From Sporosarcina sp. D27 (GTDB taxonomy: Bacteria; Bacillota; Bacilli; Bacillales_A; Planococcaceae), in the NCBI RefSeq assembly GCF_000586555.1, contig NZ_AZUC01000046.1, positions 248,001 to 312,000 of the forward strand: DNA of 64,000 nt, written 5' to 3'. Position numbers and translations under genes: made by a program. The notes below the pieces were generated by a model. The model saw nothing but the letters and a program-made list of their open reading frames with translations. It was not told the DNA's origin and made no database searches. This document shows positions 1-7,948 of the stretch, piece after piece. Each line of letters starts with the position of its first letter. The first letter of the stretch is position 1.

Positions 1-2
1 TT

Positions 3-686
3 GATGAAATCGAAGATCATGAAGAACTGGATTCTGCGAAAAAGACTGCTTTGCTACGAGCAACAGCAGAACTTCTTCGAGACGGATTCAACGAGGCAGA
101 CTATGCTGAACTCTTAAAATCTGTACAAGGCAAGTTACCTGAAGTAACACTACGTTTAGCCGATTGGCTTGCTGTATGTCCGCCGGAGTTGTACGAAAAT
201 GTCCGCAATGTCACTGCAATTATGGCCGACGGCATGGCAAAATGGGTAGAAAAAGACTTCCAAATTGAAACTAAGGAAGACTTGGATGAGTATACGTACT
301 ACGTGGCAGGACTTGTCGGTGTCATGCTCTCAGATATTTGGGAACAATACGATGGAACAATCACCGATCGAGAGTTAGCAATCGGATATGGTCGAGGCTT
401 GCAAGCAGTCAATATGCTACGTAACCAAGACGAAGACGCAGAAAGAGGAGTCCGTTTCTTACCTGAAGGATGGACACGTGATGATTTGTTTGACTACGCC
501 AGAGTAAATCTGGACATGGCGGATGCTTATATGAAGCAGATCGAAACGAAAAACATCACGTTGTTCTGCAAAATCCCCCTAGCACTCGCGAAAAAGACAT
601 TGTCTGCGCTCGAAAAAGGCGAAGAGAAGATGAAACGCGACGAAGTAAATGCAACTGTAGATGAAATTTTAAAAGAGACCACCTAA
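3..686 (+). CDS. Squalene/phytoene synthase family protein (5' end outside window)
   Basis: The frame is open from base 3 with no convincing start, so the N-terminus lies upstream of the window. Of the 227 residues visible, the C-terminal half matches the trans-isoprenyl diphosphate synthase, head-to-head class (squalene/phytoene synthase): a YYVAGLVGVMLSDIW-like helix followed by GRGLQAVNMLRNQDED, which is the second aspartate-rich segment that binds the diphosphate through Mg2+, and the RGVRFLP step. The role is therefore likely condensation or turnover of C15/C20 prenyl diphosphates for carotenoid- or hopanoid-like lipids. Known Bacillus relatives such as YisP act as a phosphatase instead, so the exact reaction is open. 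It is the last gene of its unit, followed directly by a strong terminator. Confidence 0.75.
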   Translation, partial: DEIEDHEELDSAKKTALLRATAELLRDGFNEADYAELLKSVQGKLPEVTLRLADWLAVCPPELYENVRNVTAIMADGMAKWVEKDFQIETKEDLDEYTYYVAGLVGVMLSDIWEQYDGTITDRELAIGYGRGLQAVNMLRNQDEDAERGVRFLPEGWTRDDLFDYARVNLDMADAYMKQIETKNITLFCKIPLALAKKTLSALEKGEEKMKRDEVNATVDEILKETT

Positions 687-713
687 AAAAGAGCAGCTGC
701 GGCTGCTCTTTTT
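685..713 (+). terminator. Rho-independent terminator
   Basis: GAGCAGC and GCTGCTC pair around a TGCG loop and are flanked by an A-run and a T-run, so the hairpin overlaps the stop codon region of the preceding gene and could also work in reverse. Confidence 0.9.
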
Positions 714-740
714 CGTTTGGCGATCGCTAGCGTCGGTGTG

Positions 741-1203
741 CTGATTATAAATCGTGGATTTTGATCATAAGTTCTGGTTTGTGATCATAAATCGTGGATT
801 CTGCTCATAAACTCCGGTTTGTGATCATAACCCACACATTCCGCTCATAAACTTTGGTTTGTGATCATAAACCCCACATTCCGCTCATAAACTCCGGTTT
901 GTGATAATAAACCACACATTCTGCTCATAAACTTTGGTTTGCGATCATAAATCGTGGATTCTGCTCATAAACTCTGATTTGTGATCATAAACCTCACATT
1001 CTGCTCATAAACTCTGGTTTGTGATCATAAATCTCACATTCCGCTCATAAACTTTGATTTGTGCTCATAAATCTCGCTTTCCGCTCATAAACTTTGATTT
1101 GTGATCATAAATTTCACATTCTGCTCATAAACTCCGGTTTGTGATCATAAACCCCAATTTCCGCTCATAAACTCTAGTTTGTGATCATAAACCCCATAGT
1201 TCC
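741..1203. repeat. 40-bp tandem repeat array, about 11.5 copies
   Basis: A 40-bp unit repeats in exact phase from 741 to about 1203 without a single insertion or deletion, although bases vary between copies. Each unit is two diverged 20-bp halves, one like GTGATCATAAACCCCACATT and one like CYGCTCATAAACTYYGGTTT; the shared core is (A/C)TCATAA. TAA and TTATGA stops recur in all frames, so it is not coding. It fills most of the 604-bp gap between the first terminator and the next gene's stop. Function unknown; bases 1204-1290 show nothing recognisable. Confidence 0.9.
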
Positions 1204-1290
1204 ATTAATAAGTCCACCTCTTATCTCTCAAAATTACTATTAATTCCATAAAATAACACAATTATTTTGAAACACAAATAAAACGAACTG

Positions 1291-1827
1291 CTAAGGCAGC
1301 TCGTCTAATTTTGCTTGTTCACATTTCTGGAGAAAATCTTGTATTTGTCTTCGTGATTGAAGATGGAACACCTTTTTTCCGTCTTCTGTGTATCGATGCA
1401 TCCTACTCTGCATATCTAGTTTTCGCCGTCTATACGTAGTCACGATATACTTAAGGAATTCCCAGTCCAATTTTTCAGGACACTCTTTGCCTAGTTCCGG
1501 CCTCGTTTGATGATGATATTTAATCCGCCGTTTTAGCACGCGAAACAAGCACAGGTAAAGAGGTAGTTCCAAATAAACGACCGTGTCAGCATAGTTCTCT
1601 CGCACTGACAGTGTTTTAGAATAGTTTCCTTCTATAATCCAGTTAGAACCCACTGTTGCATCCACTTGACGCCGTTGAAAAACCTCATCACTAACCTCTT
1701 TCCAACCAGGTTCAAAATATAAACTATCCAAATAAGTAACTGGATAATTAAGCTTTTCTCCTAAGGTACGAGCAAATGTCGATTTCCCCGTTCCCGCAGA
1801 AACTCCCATCACTAGAATTCGATTCAT
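1291..1827 (-). CDS. P-loop kinase, adenylate kinase/FlaR-like (DNA topology modulation protein family)
   Basis: The protein (178 residues) opens with a beta strand and a Walker A loop GVSAGTGKST, then LDSLYFEPGW and WIIEGNY, a layout typical of the small COG0563-like kinases annotated as topology modulation or FlaR-related proteins. An arginine-rich lid (RVLKRRIKYHHQTR) fits a phosphotransferase lid domain. The substrate is unknown. I place the start at the ATG at 1827 because GGGAGG lies five bases upstream; the in-frame ATG 15 bases earlier lacks this spacing. It follows the ABC-F gene by 15 bp and is probably co-transcribed with it. Confidence 0.65.
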   Translation of the reverse strand: MNRILVMGVSAGTGKSTFARTLGEKLNYPVTYLDSLYFEPGWKEVSDEVFQRRQVDATVGSNWIIEGNYSKTLSVRENYADTVVYLELPLYLCLFRVLKRRIKYHHQTRPELGKECPEKLDWEFLKYIVTTYRRRKLDMQSRMHRYTEDGKKVFHLQSRRQIQDFLQKCEQAKLDELP

Positions 1828-1842
1828 AACAACCTCCCTCAT

Positions 1843-3456
1843 TCAAACTCCAACTTGCTTTCGCTTTGCAAATTCAAAATCTCCATCATGTACCGTCATC
1901 TTTTTTTGATCAATCCACGCGATCTTCGTAAATAGCTTTTGTAGAAAATAACGATCGTGACTCACTGCAATCATTGTGCCTTCAAAATTCTCAAGCGTAT
2001 CTTCCAGGACTTCCCGACTCTCAATATCCAGATGGTTCGTCGGTTCATCTAAAATAAGCAAGTTAATATTTTGTTGCATGAGCTGTGCGAGGCGAAGTCG
2101 CATCTTCTCTCCTCCACTTAAATCTTTCACTTTCTTAAAAACGTCATGACCATAAAACAGAAACTGCGCGAGAACGTGTCGAGCATCGGGTTCCGTCATC
2201 GCTATTTCTTCACGAAAGGCATCTATCAAACGCAATTCATCGTTTAGAGTTTCAAATTGCTGAGCTAAGTATCCGATTGTGACATTGCTGCCTATATGAA
2301 TTCGCCCTTCAGAAGGAACTAACTGGTTCAATATCATTTTCAATAGCGTGGACTTCCCGGTTCCGTTATTTCCAACTATCGCTAAACGATTTTGCCAATA
2401 TACAGACATTGAAATCCCATCAAAAATCGGTGGCTGTTCTAAGGAAAAACGATGAGTTAACTGTTCGATCCGCACGACTTCTTTTCCGCTACGGTCACTT
2501 GCTTCTAAACGCAGTCGCATCGCTTTCTCCGTTTTCGGCTTTTTTACAACTTCAATTCTTGCAAGCATTTTCTCCATGGACTTCGCCTTGCGGAATAGGT
2601 CGGGATTTGGGGGCGAAGCTTCATTTGCCCATTGACGAAGTCTACGGATTGCTTCCTTGATTTTCTTGATTTTCTTTTGCTGCTCTTTATACTCAGAAAA
2701 CTGTTGTTCCAATTTAGCTTCCCGATTCACTAGGAATGCGTCATAATTCCCATGACTCACCCAACATTGTCCGTCTTCTAACTCAATGACTTTACCGACG
2801 ACACGGTTCATGAATTGGCGGTCATGGGAAACGAGTACGACTGTTCCTGGGAATTGTTGAATGTGTTGCTCCAGCCATTCAATCGCAGATAGATCCAAAT
2901 GATTTGTCGGTTCATCCAGAAGAAGGATATCTGGGTTTTTCAGCAAGATTTGACCTAACATCACTTTTGTTTTCTCTCCACCGCTTAACGCATCAAACTT
3001 CTGCTGGAAGAAATGAGTAATCCCTAATCCATTCGAGATGCTAGATAACTTGGATTCCATTTCATAGCCGCCAAGTTCCATAAACGTCTCTTGTAGTTCT
3101 CCGTATTGACTAAGAATTCGTTCTGAAACGTCAGTAGCCATTTGTAATTCCAGTTCTTTCATGCGACGTTCGATTGCTAACAGATCACAAAACGCCTCTA
3201 ACAAAACATCTTTAACAAGATGATCTGGATAGGATGGAATCTGATGCAAATACCCGATTTTGCTGTCCTTTGCTTGAATAATACGACCCTCGTCAGGTGA
3301 TTCAACACGCGCAAGCAAGCTTAAAAGTGTCGTTTTTCCACAACCGTTTCGTCCAACAAGTGCAACATGCTCTCCGGACTTCACTTCCATGGTTAGTTGT
3401 TCCAATATAACTGTACCGCCAAAAGATTTTGTTAGGTTTTCCGCTTTAATATGCAT
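1843..3456 (-). CDS. ABC-F family ATPase, probable ribosome-protection type
   Basis: A 537-residue protein with two ABC domains and no membrane segments. Domain 1 has Walker A GRNGCGKTT (35-43), signature LSGGE (157-161) and Walker B LLLDEPTNHLD (178-188); domain 2 has GNNGTGKST (362-370), LSGGE (446-450) and LILDEPTNHLD. The two are joined by a basic, helical linker (about 240-320), the ABC-F hallmark that reaches into the ribosomal E/P site. Members either help translation or displace ribosome-bound antibiotics (Vga, Lsa, Msr, VmlR). The start at 3456 is chosen because GGAGG lies eight bases upstream; the upstream in-frame codons lie over a terminator. The leader (promoter, leader ORF, terminator) suggests drug-inducible attenuation, which favours the resistance subgroup by inference. 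Confidence 0.85.
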   Translation of the reverse strand: MHIKAENLTKSFGGTVILEQLTMEVKSGEHVALVGRNGCGKTTLLSLLARVESPDEGRIIQAKDSKIGYLHQIPSYPDHLVKDVLLEAFCDLLAIERRMKELELQMATDVSERILSQYGELQETFMELGGYEMESKLSSISNGLGITHFFQQKFDALSGGEKTKVMLGQILLKNPDILLLDEPTNHLDLSAIEWLEQHIQQFPGTVVLVSHDRQFMNRVVGKVIELEDGQCWVSHGNYDAFLVNREAKLEQQFSEYKEQQKKIKKIKEAIRRLRQWANEASPPNPDLFRKAKSMEKMLARIEVVKKPKTEKAMRLRLEASDRSGKEVVRIEQLTHRFSLEQPPIFDGISMSVYWQNRLAIVGNNGTGKSTLLKMILNQLVPSEGRIHIGSNVTIGYLAQQFETLNDELRLIDAFREEIAMTEPDARHVLAQFLFYGHDVFKKVKDLSGGEKMRLRLAQLMQQNINLLILDEPTNHLDIESREVLEDTLENFEGTMIAVSHDRYFLQKLFTKIAWIDQKKMTVHDGDFEFAKRKQVGV

Positions 3457-3490
3457 AGTGAGTGCCTCCAGGAGCGCACTGAATTCGGGC

Positions 3491-3526
3491 AAACAAAAAA
3501 GACCGCCCGTTAACAAGCAGTCTTTT
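3491..3526 (-). terminator. Leader terminator (candidate attenuator) upstream of the ABC-F gene
   Basis: On the minus strand AAAAGACTGC pairs with GCGGTCTTTT (one G-U) around a ten-base loop and is followed by TTTTTTG. It lies between the leader ORF stop (3543) and the ABC-F start (3456), so it ends transcription before the ATPase gene unless the leader refolds. Confidence 0.8.
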
Positions 3527-3542
3527 CGTGAAAAGAATGAAG

Positions 3543-3683
3543 TTAATCAGTTGCGCTATAATTTTTTGGTTTTGTAAAAATGGACATACGTATCCCGTTA
3601 TCCAAAAAATCGAAAGTAATGACACGTGCAAAATACATAGCAGTATCTACTTGTACACCTGTCAGCGCGACTGTCTTGTTCAT
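3543..3683 (-). CDS. 46-residue leader ORF upstream of the ABC-F gene
   Basis: This ORF begins MNKTVALTGV and ends NYSATD, with a strong ribosome-binding site, GGAGGTGG, just upstream of its ATG at 3683. It stops 17 bases before the leader terminator. I do not recognise a family and it has no signal peptide or transmembrane segment. Established ABC-F and Erm genes use translated leader ORFs so that a drug-stalled ribosome changes RNA folding; the position here fits such a role, although 46 codons is longer than many leader peptides, so a functional small protein is the alternative. Confidence 0.65.
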   Translation of the reverse strand: MNKTVALTGVQVDTAMYFARVITFDFLDNGIRMSIFTKPKNYSATD

Positions 3684-3715
3684 TCTTTCCACCTCCGTTC
3701 AGAATAGTTGATATT

Positions 3716-3744
3716 ATTTTAACACAATATTGATAGACTTGCAA
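3716..3744 (-). promoter_or_regulatory. Sigma-A-type promoter of the ABC-F leader
   Basis: A minus-strand -35 box TTGCAA (3739-3744) and -10 box TAAAAT (3716-3721) are separated by exactly 17 bases. Transcription would start about 25 bases before the leader ORF, giving a leader of roughly 250 nt. Confidence 0.65.
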
Positions 3745-3836
3745 GAAAACTTTGATTACACGTTGATAACTAGAAGTGCTTTCAATATTGATTACCTATC
3801 TTTTAAATGCTGTACGTTCTACTCCCTCAAATTCAT

Positions 3837-4238
3837 TTATAAATTAGGAAAATCCAATTGCCAAGAAACGCCAAAACGATCATTCACCCATCCAAATTGT
3901 TGACTGAATCCATAATTGTCTAGTGGCATAAGTGGTTGTCCATCCTTCACAAGATTTTCGTACAAATGGCGTATTTCCTCTTCAGTATCACATTTGATGT
4001 ATATCGAAAAAGAAGGGGTAAAGGTAAACTGATGGGCAACATTACTGTCTATGCACATGAATTCTTGTCCCTTCAATGAGAACGTCGCTTTCATGACGCT
4101 GCCTTCATCGCCAGACTGGCCATTTCCATATCGAGAGATGTTGATGATTTCGGATTCCGCTATAAGTGACGTATAAAAAGTCATGGCCACCTCTGCGTTA
4201 CCATGTTGAAACATTAGGAAAGGTGTTACTTTTCCCAT
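3837..4238 (-). CDS. VOC superfamily protein, PhnB/3-demethylubiquinone methyltransferase-like
   Basis: The 133-residue protein begins VTPFLMFQHGNAEVAMTFY, continues with GSVMKATFSLKGQEFMCIDS and ends FGWVNDRFGVSWQLDF, the sequence order of PF06983 (PhnB-like) VOC proteins. These adopt the glyoxalase/bleomycin-resistance fold; most have no assigned reaction. It stands alone in a minus-strand run with its own ribosome-binding site and is followed upstream by another VOC gene of a different subfamily. Substrate unknown. Confidence 0.75.
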   Translation of the reverse strand: MGKVTPFLMFQHGNAEVAMTFYTSLIAESEIINISRYGNGQSGDEGSVMKATFSLKGQEFMCIDSNVAHQFTFTPSFSIYIKCDTEEEIRHLYENLVKDGQPLMPLDNYGFSQQFGWVNDRFGVSWQLDFPNL

Positions 4239-4269
4239 CTGTCACCACTCCTTTTAATATATTTTAACC

Positions 4270-4668
4270 TTATTTTACACGGCCATTATTCACCTTTTCC
4301 ATCACCGCAAAGTAATTCCCTTCTGGATCTGCAAAGTTAAAAACGCGTCCATATGGTAGGCTCACTATTTCCCCAACAGTCACTTGCTTGTTGACGAATT
4401 TCTTATATAGTTCGTCTAGCTTGTCCGTCACAAACATTATGGAAGGTGTTCCTAGATTCAATTCAGGTTGCATCTTCGATATAAGCTCTTTATCGTGAAG
4501 TATGATACTTGTTTCTGAATCATCCGTTGGTGCAATTTCAAACCAACGCATCCCTGCGCCGTTGTCTTCCTCTGAAATGACACTGAAACCTAAATCCTCT
4601 ACCCAAAACTTTTTTACTGCATCTTGATCAGAAACATACACCATAACTTGACCAATTTTTTGAATCAT
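4270..4668 (-). CDS. VOC family (glyoxalase/bleomycin resistance-like) protein
   Basis: The 132 residues form one VOC unit: IGQVMVYVSDQDAVKKFW with the typical first beta strand, DLGFSVISEE, then FNFADPEGNYFAVME at the C-terminus, where the final glutamate is the usual metal ligand. The first strand has glutamine and valine where many metal-binding members carry histidine, so catalysis is uncertain. It lies 31 bp from the PhnB-like gene and may be co-transcribed. Detoxification or antibiotic binding are family possibilities, not conclusions. Confidence 0.7.
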   Translation of the reverse strand: MIQKIGQVMVYVSDQDAVKKFWVEDLGFSVISEEDNGAGMRWFEIAPTDDSETSIILHDKELISKMQPELNLGTPSIMFVTDKLDELYKKFVNKQVTVGEIVSLPYGRVFNFADPEGNYFAVMEKVNNGRVK

Positions 4669-4779
4669 AATTCCGCCTCCTTCAGATGTTTGTCGCTTCC
4701 ATTATGTCAATGACTTCAATAACTAGTGGAATTCTTAATTCATTCGTTGCCAACTCTTGATAGTCCTTTATTTTAGTGG

Positions 4780-4816
4780 AGGTGCCAATGGATTACCTCA
4801 CATTCCCTTGGCACCT
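4780..4816. terminator. Hairpin, possible weak terminator
   Basis: AGGTGCCAA and TTGGCACCT form a nine-base perfect stem with a 19-base loop. No clear T-run follows on either strand, so termination is doubtful. Confidence 0.35.
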
Positions 4817-4879
4817 TTGCAAACTCTAAATACGTGTATGATGAGGTTCTAATAGAGTTATAGGATTAAAATGCACGAT

Positions 4880-5323
4880 TTACGAGTCCAAACTTAGTTC
4901 CATCAGACAACTCACTTCTGAAAATCCTAAGTTCTCGTAAAGGTACTTTGCATTATTTCCTTTGAACAAATTTAACTGAACCGAATCATAGTTAGCTTCT
5001 TTGAACTTTTTAATTGCTTCCTCACAAAGTTTTCGACCTACCCCCTGTTTCCGGAACGCAGGAAGTACATAAAGCTCGGATATGAACCCTTTCGATTCAT
5101 GAATATGGGCATCACGGATTTCCCCTATTCCAATCCAACCTTGAACCGTTCCCTCTTCCACAAAAACCAGATAATCGAAGTCATCATAAAAAAATGGAGC
5201 TAGAGGGGAGAGTTCACCTTCCTGATTCTTATCTAAGTAACCAGCCGTAGATTCTGACATGACAACTTTCCAATGAGCTAAAATCTCTAACAGTTCCTTT
5301 TCATGAGCCAATCGAATCTCCAT
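4880..5323 (-). CDS. GNAT family N-acetyltransferase
   Basis: The 147-residue protein carries the GNAT acetyl-CoA motif A, SELYVLPAFRKQGVGRKLCEEA, with the R/Q-x-x-G-x-G/A pyrophosphate loop (RKQGVG), followed by NLFKGNNAKYLYENLGF of motif B. The N-terminal part (HWKVVMSESTAGYLDK) resembles aminoglycoside 6'-acetyltransferase-like members, but that is only a resemblance. It probably acetylates a small molecule or protein in the cytoplasm. It precedes the methyltransferase gene's end by 17 bp and shares its orientation. Confidence 0.8.
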   Translation of the reverse strand: MEIRLAHEKELLEILAHWKVVMSESTAGYLDKNQEGELSPLAPFFYDDFDYLVFVEEGTVQGWIGIGEIRDAHIHESKGFISELYVLPAFRKQGVGRKLCEEAIKKFKEANYDSVQLNLFKGNNAKYLYENLGFSEVSCLMELSLDS

Positions 5324-5340
5324 TATTCCCCTCCCACCTT

Positions 5341-6054
5341 TTACTTAATGCATTTAAAAATTCGTACACCTAATTGATCCTTATAGTTTTCCGTCAGTAC
5401 CAAGTGTCTGCTTAAAATATCGTGAAATGTTTCATCTATCGTTTCTGACAGTGAAAAATCAGTAGAAGTTTCAGTATCTTCATTATCGTTTTTCAGTTCA
5501 GGAACTTCGATTGACTGAATTGTTAAACCTGCCGTAAGAAAAGCCATCATCCATTCATTCACAGACCAAATTTGATCCATCCCGTAAAAATCTGTGATTT
5601 CTTTCCTCTCCTCAACGCTCAACGCTTGTTCTAGAACCATTTCGATTGCGATAAGCCTTCCTTTGTTTTTTAAGACTCTTGTCATCTCAGGAATACAAAT
5701 TGTAGGGTTTGTAAAAGAAATTACCGACTCAGAGAGGATCACGTCAATTGAACCATCTTCATAGGACAAACTTTGTACATCTGCAACTTCGACACTTATG
5801 TCTTTCTGCAAATTCACTAAACGTTCCGTAGCTTTTTCGACCATCAATGGATTTAAATCTACTGCTAGAACCTGACAATTAAATTCGTTTGCAAGATATG
5901 CAGCTGTTTGCCCCGTCCCGCATCCTGCGTCCAACACAACCATGTTTTCATCGAACATTTCATTAGCTAACATTTTTTTAGTGAGTTGAAGACCTCCTGG
6001 ATGAGCTCCTCCTATCCCAAATGCCGCTAGACAATCTAAGTATGTTTTCTCCAA
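5341..6054 (-). CDS. Class I SAM-dependent methyltransferase
   Basis: The Rossmann-type SAM site is clear: VVLDAGCGTGQTAAYLA (motif I), VLAVDLNPLMVEKA with the acidic ribose-binding residue, and VEVADVQSLSYEDGSIDVILSESVI. The C-terminal half is the usual Methyltransf_11 type. The reading frame is open further upstream to an ATG at 6165, but those codons have no good ribosome-binding site and homologues of this type start near LEKTYLDCLAAFGIGGAHPGG, so I choose a TTG at 6054; this start is uncertain. Substrate unknown. Confidence 0.7.
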   Translation of the reverse strand: MEKTYLDCLAAFGIGGAHPGGLQLTKKMLANEMFDENMVVLDAGCGTGQTAAYLANEFNCQVLAVDLNPLMVEKATERLVNLQKDISVEVADVQSLSYEDGSIDVILSESVISFTNPTICIPEMTRVLKNKGRLIAIEMVLEQALSVEERKEITDFYGMDQIWSVNEWMMAFLTAGLTIQSIEVPELKNDNEDTETSTDFSLSETIDETFHDILSRHLVLTENYKDQLGVRIFKCIK

Positions 6055-6187
6055 AACACCTTCACTTCCTCTCCTGCTATAGATATGCAAATACGTGAAA
6101 GAAGAACAATGATTATAATCCATACCCCCTGTTTCTAGAGTCCTCCAGTGAACAAATGCATACAATAGGTTAAAGAGGAGTGCTGCG

Positions 6188-6976
6188 ATGCCTGTTATGA
6201 GAACAAATGAGTGGCTGATAGACTTTTATCATGATCCTGTAGCGTTATGTAAAAAGATGACACCATTATTCCCTGGAGTTTCTGCTTCAGAAATTCTTGA
6301 TTATTTTCGTATGCACGGGATGTATCAGAAACTCGATAAAAGTGGTACTGCACTGGTCGATACCATGAAAGTCAATAACGTATGGACGATTGTGGAAAGA
6401 GAGCATCAAGCACTTCGAAAAAAATGGAAAGGTCCTGATGTTCCCATTGTCATTTTGCCTTCGAATACTGCTAATAAGAAGTTAATGCGTACAACGAATG
6501 GAAAAGCGGGAATAGCATTTTCAGATAAACTCTTCTTATTTGTACCTGAAACAATATCAGAACTTGAATTAAAAGCCCTTTTCATCCACGAATACAATCA
6601 TGTCTGTCGGCTATGTCACACGAAAAAACCAGAGAAATCATTCACATTACTGGATTCTATTATTCTAGAAGGACTGGCAGAGCATGCTGTACGTGAACGA
6701 CTAGGTAGGGCATATACTGCATCATGGACTGAACTTCATTCTAAAATTAAGGTCGAAAAGATTTGGAAAAAAACCATTTTACCTAAAATTAAACTAAAGA
6801 AATCCCACCCTTTACACAACCAACTCCTATTCGGATGGAATGGTGTTCCTAAAATGGCGGGGTATTGCGTTGGCTATTATTTAGTAGAAGACTATTTAAC
6901 TTCAAACCAATTGTGTACAGTCGATCTATTAAGAATAAACGCAGAAGTCATTGCAAACCTCCATCCATCGAAATAA
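6188..6976 (+). CDS. DUF2268 (YjaZ-like) putative Zn-dependent protease
   Basis: A 262-residue protein with the zincin motif HEYNHVCRL (HExxH) at about 138-142 and a downstream EGLAEHAV segment that supplies the third ligand region, the pattern of DUF2268 (B. subtilis YjaZ). No signal peptide or membrane helix is visible, so it should be cytoplasmic. AGAGGAG lies seven bases before the ATG. It is transcribed divergently from the methyltransferase and converges on the glycine-rich gene at 7051, sharing the terminator region at 6991-7036. Confidence 0.75.
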   Translation: MPVMRTNEWLIDFYHDPVALCKKMTPLFPGVSASEILDYFRMHGMYQKLDKSGTALVDTMKVNNVWTIVEREHQALRKKWKGPDVPIVILPSNTANKKLMRTTNGKAGIAFSDKLFLFVPETISELELKALFIHEYNHVCRLCHTKKPEKSFTLLDSIILEGLAEHAVRERLGRAYTASWTELHSKIKVEKIWKKTILPKIKLKKSHPLHNQLLFGWNGVPKMAGYCVGYYLVEDYLTSNQLCTVDLLRINAEVIANLHPSK

Positions 6977-6990
6977 CTTTTTGCAAGAAA

Positions 6991-7036
6991 AACTAGGAAG
7001 GCAGCAACACCTAATGCTAAGTACCGCCTTCCTAGT
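6991..7036 (-). terminator. Rho-independent terminator of the 7051-7317 gene
   Basis: ACTAGGAAGGC and GCCTTCCTAGT form an eleven-base stem; on the minus strand it is followed by TTTTTCTTG, so it serves the minus-strand gene. It sits immediately after the stop of the convergent DUF2268 gene. Confidence 0.8.
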
Positions 7037-7050
7037 CAAGCATCAATAAA

Positions 7051-7317
7051 TCACCAAAAAAAGAATGGTACTAACGCTAGCGTTGCAATTGCACCTAACG
7101 CGATTCCTAATCCAAAACCTCTTCCACGATATCCATAACCGCCATATCCATATCCGAATCCGCCCAAATTCCTACCGCCATTCATTGGTTGCAAATAGAC
7201 TTGTCGATTATCGACATGTTGGATTATCCCGCGATGTTCCTTACCATCTTTAGTACGGATCACAACTGCTTTCCCTCTATGACGGTTACACATCTGATAC
7301 ATGTTTTCCTTTGCCAT
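7051..7317 (-). CDS. Glycine-rich small protein with Sm-like N-terminus and hydrophobic tail
   Basis: The 88-residue protein has an N-terminal segment GKAVVIRTKDGKEHRGIIQHVDNRQVYLQP that resembles a short LSM-type beta barrel strand pattern, then a GGFGYGYGGYGYRGRGFG low-complexity tract and a hydrophobic C-terminal helix ending FFFW. I do not recognise a named family, though similar Gly/Tyr-rich proteins are known as spore-associated proteins in Bacillales. Its neighbour at 7552 is a YjcZ-type sporulation protein, which supports but does not prove a spore role. Confidence 0.6.
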   Translation of the reverse strand: MAKENMYQMCNRHRGKAVVIRTKDGKEHRGIIQHVDNRQVYLQPMNGGRNLGGFGYGYGGYGYRGRGFGLGIALGAIATLALVPFFFW

Positions 7318-7472
7318 TTTTCACCCTCCTATCTAAGTCACCCTCTAGCAGTATATGACCGCACATGACCCTTCGAAAGGGACAACACCCAAATAGTACT
7401 GAATTGTGTGAAAGTCCCGGTCACTGATTTGCTACTGGCATACTCTATCAACATAGGCAACGTGGAGGTGGT

Positions 7473-7568
7473 ATGAGCGGATCTGATAACCATTTACTCG
7501 AACTGCTTATGACTACTCTTTTAGAGCTGAACCTTCGAGGAGGTGAAAACTATGGGATATGGATGTGA
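7473..7568 (+). CDS. Possible 31-residue ORF overlapping the yjcZ-like start
   Basis: GGAGGTGGT precedes an ATG at 7473 and the frame runs 31 codons ([20 protein letters not shown] then [11 protein letters not shown]) before stopping 17 bases inside the YjcZ-like gene in another frame. The overlap would couple translation of the two. The ribosome-binding site is good but the product matches nothing I know. Confidence 0.35.
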   Translation: MSGSDNHLLELLMTTLLELNLRGGENYGIWM

Positions 7569-7737
7569 TCCTTGCGGCTATGGCGGATACGGCGGTTACG
7601 GTCCTCAAGGTGGAAATTACGGAAGTCGAGGTAAAGGAAGCGGTTTTGCGCTACTAGTAGTACTATTCATTCTACTCATCATTATCGGTGCTTCTTTTGC
7701 TTCTCATAATGACCATCATCACAAAAACGATTGCTAA
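7552..7737 (+). CDS. YjcZ family sporulation protein
   Basis: The 61-residue protein shows the YjcZ signature: a Gly/Tyr-rich N-terminus ([17 protein letters not shown]), then one membrane helix [20 protein letters not shown], then a short His/Asp tail. Such proteins are made during sporulation in B. subtilis; their biochemical role is unknown. The start at 7552 is set by GAGGAGGTG six bases upstream, rather than the GTG nine bases earlier that lies within the ribosome-binding site. Two cysteines (CDPC) are present near the start and one at the end. Confidence 0.85.
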   Translation: MGYGCDPCGYGGYGGYGPQGGNYGSRGKGSGFALLVVLFILLIIIGASFASHNDHHHKNDC

Positions 7738-7748
7738 TAGAATAACTG

Positions 7749-7787
7749 GCTGAGCCTCATTGGTAGATGTGACAATGGGGCTCAGCT
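7749..7787 (+). terminator. Probable terminator after the YjcZ-like gene
   Basis: CTGAGCCTCATTG pairs with CAATGGGGCTCAG (one G-U) to make a 13-base stem; the T-run after it is poor (TTGTTCAACTATTTT). Confidence 0.55.
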
Positions 7788-7948
7788 TGTTCAACTATTT
7801 TCAGAAATATTTGATAAGATTTCTCATGTTTCTCTATCTGAGGCAAAAAATTATTATTAACGAATCCTTCATTTAGGAGATAACCTACATAATGCCCCGT
7901 GTACTCAGTAAAATTGTACTAGGGAGAAAAAGCTCAATGATTTCTCTT

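Noticed and set aside
741-1203. CRISPR array
   Set aside because: The repeat and its spacing are continuous with no unique spacers, both 20-bp halves vary alike, and no cas genes are nearby.
741-1203. CRP/FNR-type binding sites (TGTGA ... TCACA)
   Set aside because: The arms are 9-10 bases apart rather than 6, and they recur as a by-product of the repeat, not at a promoter.
2409-2660. 83-codon ORF on the plus strand inside the ABC-F gene
   Set aside because: It is the antisense shadow of a strongly conserved coding region.
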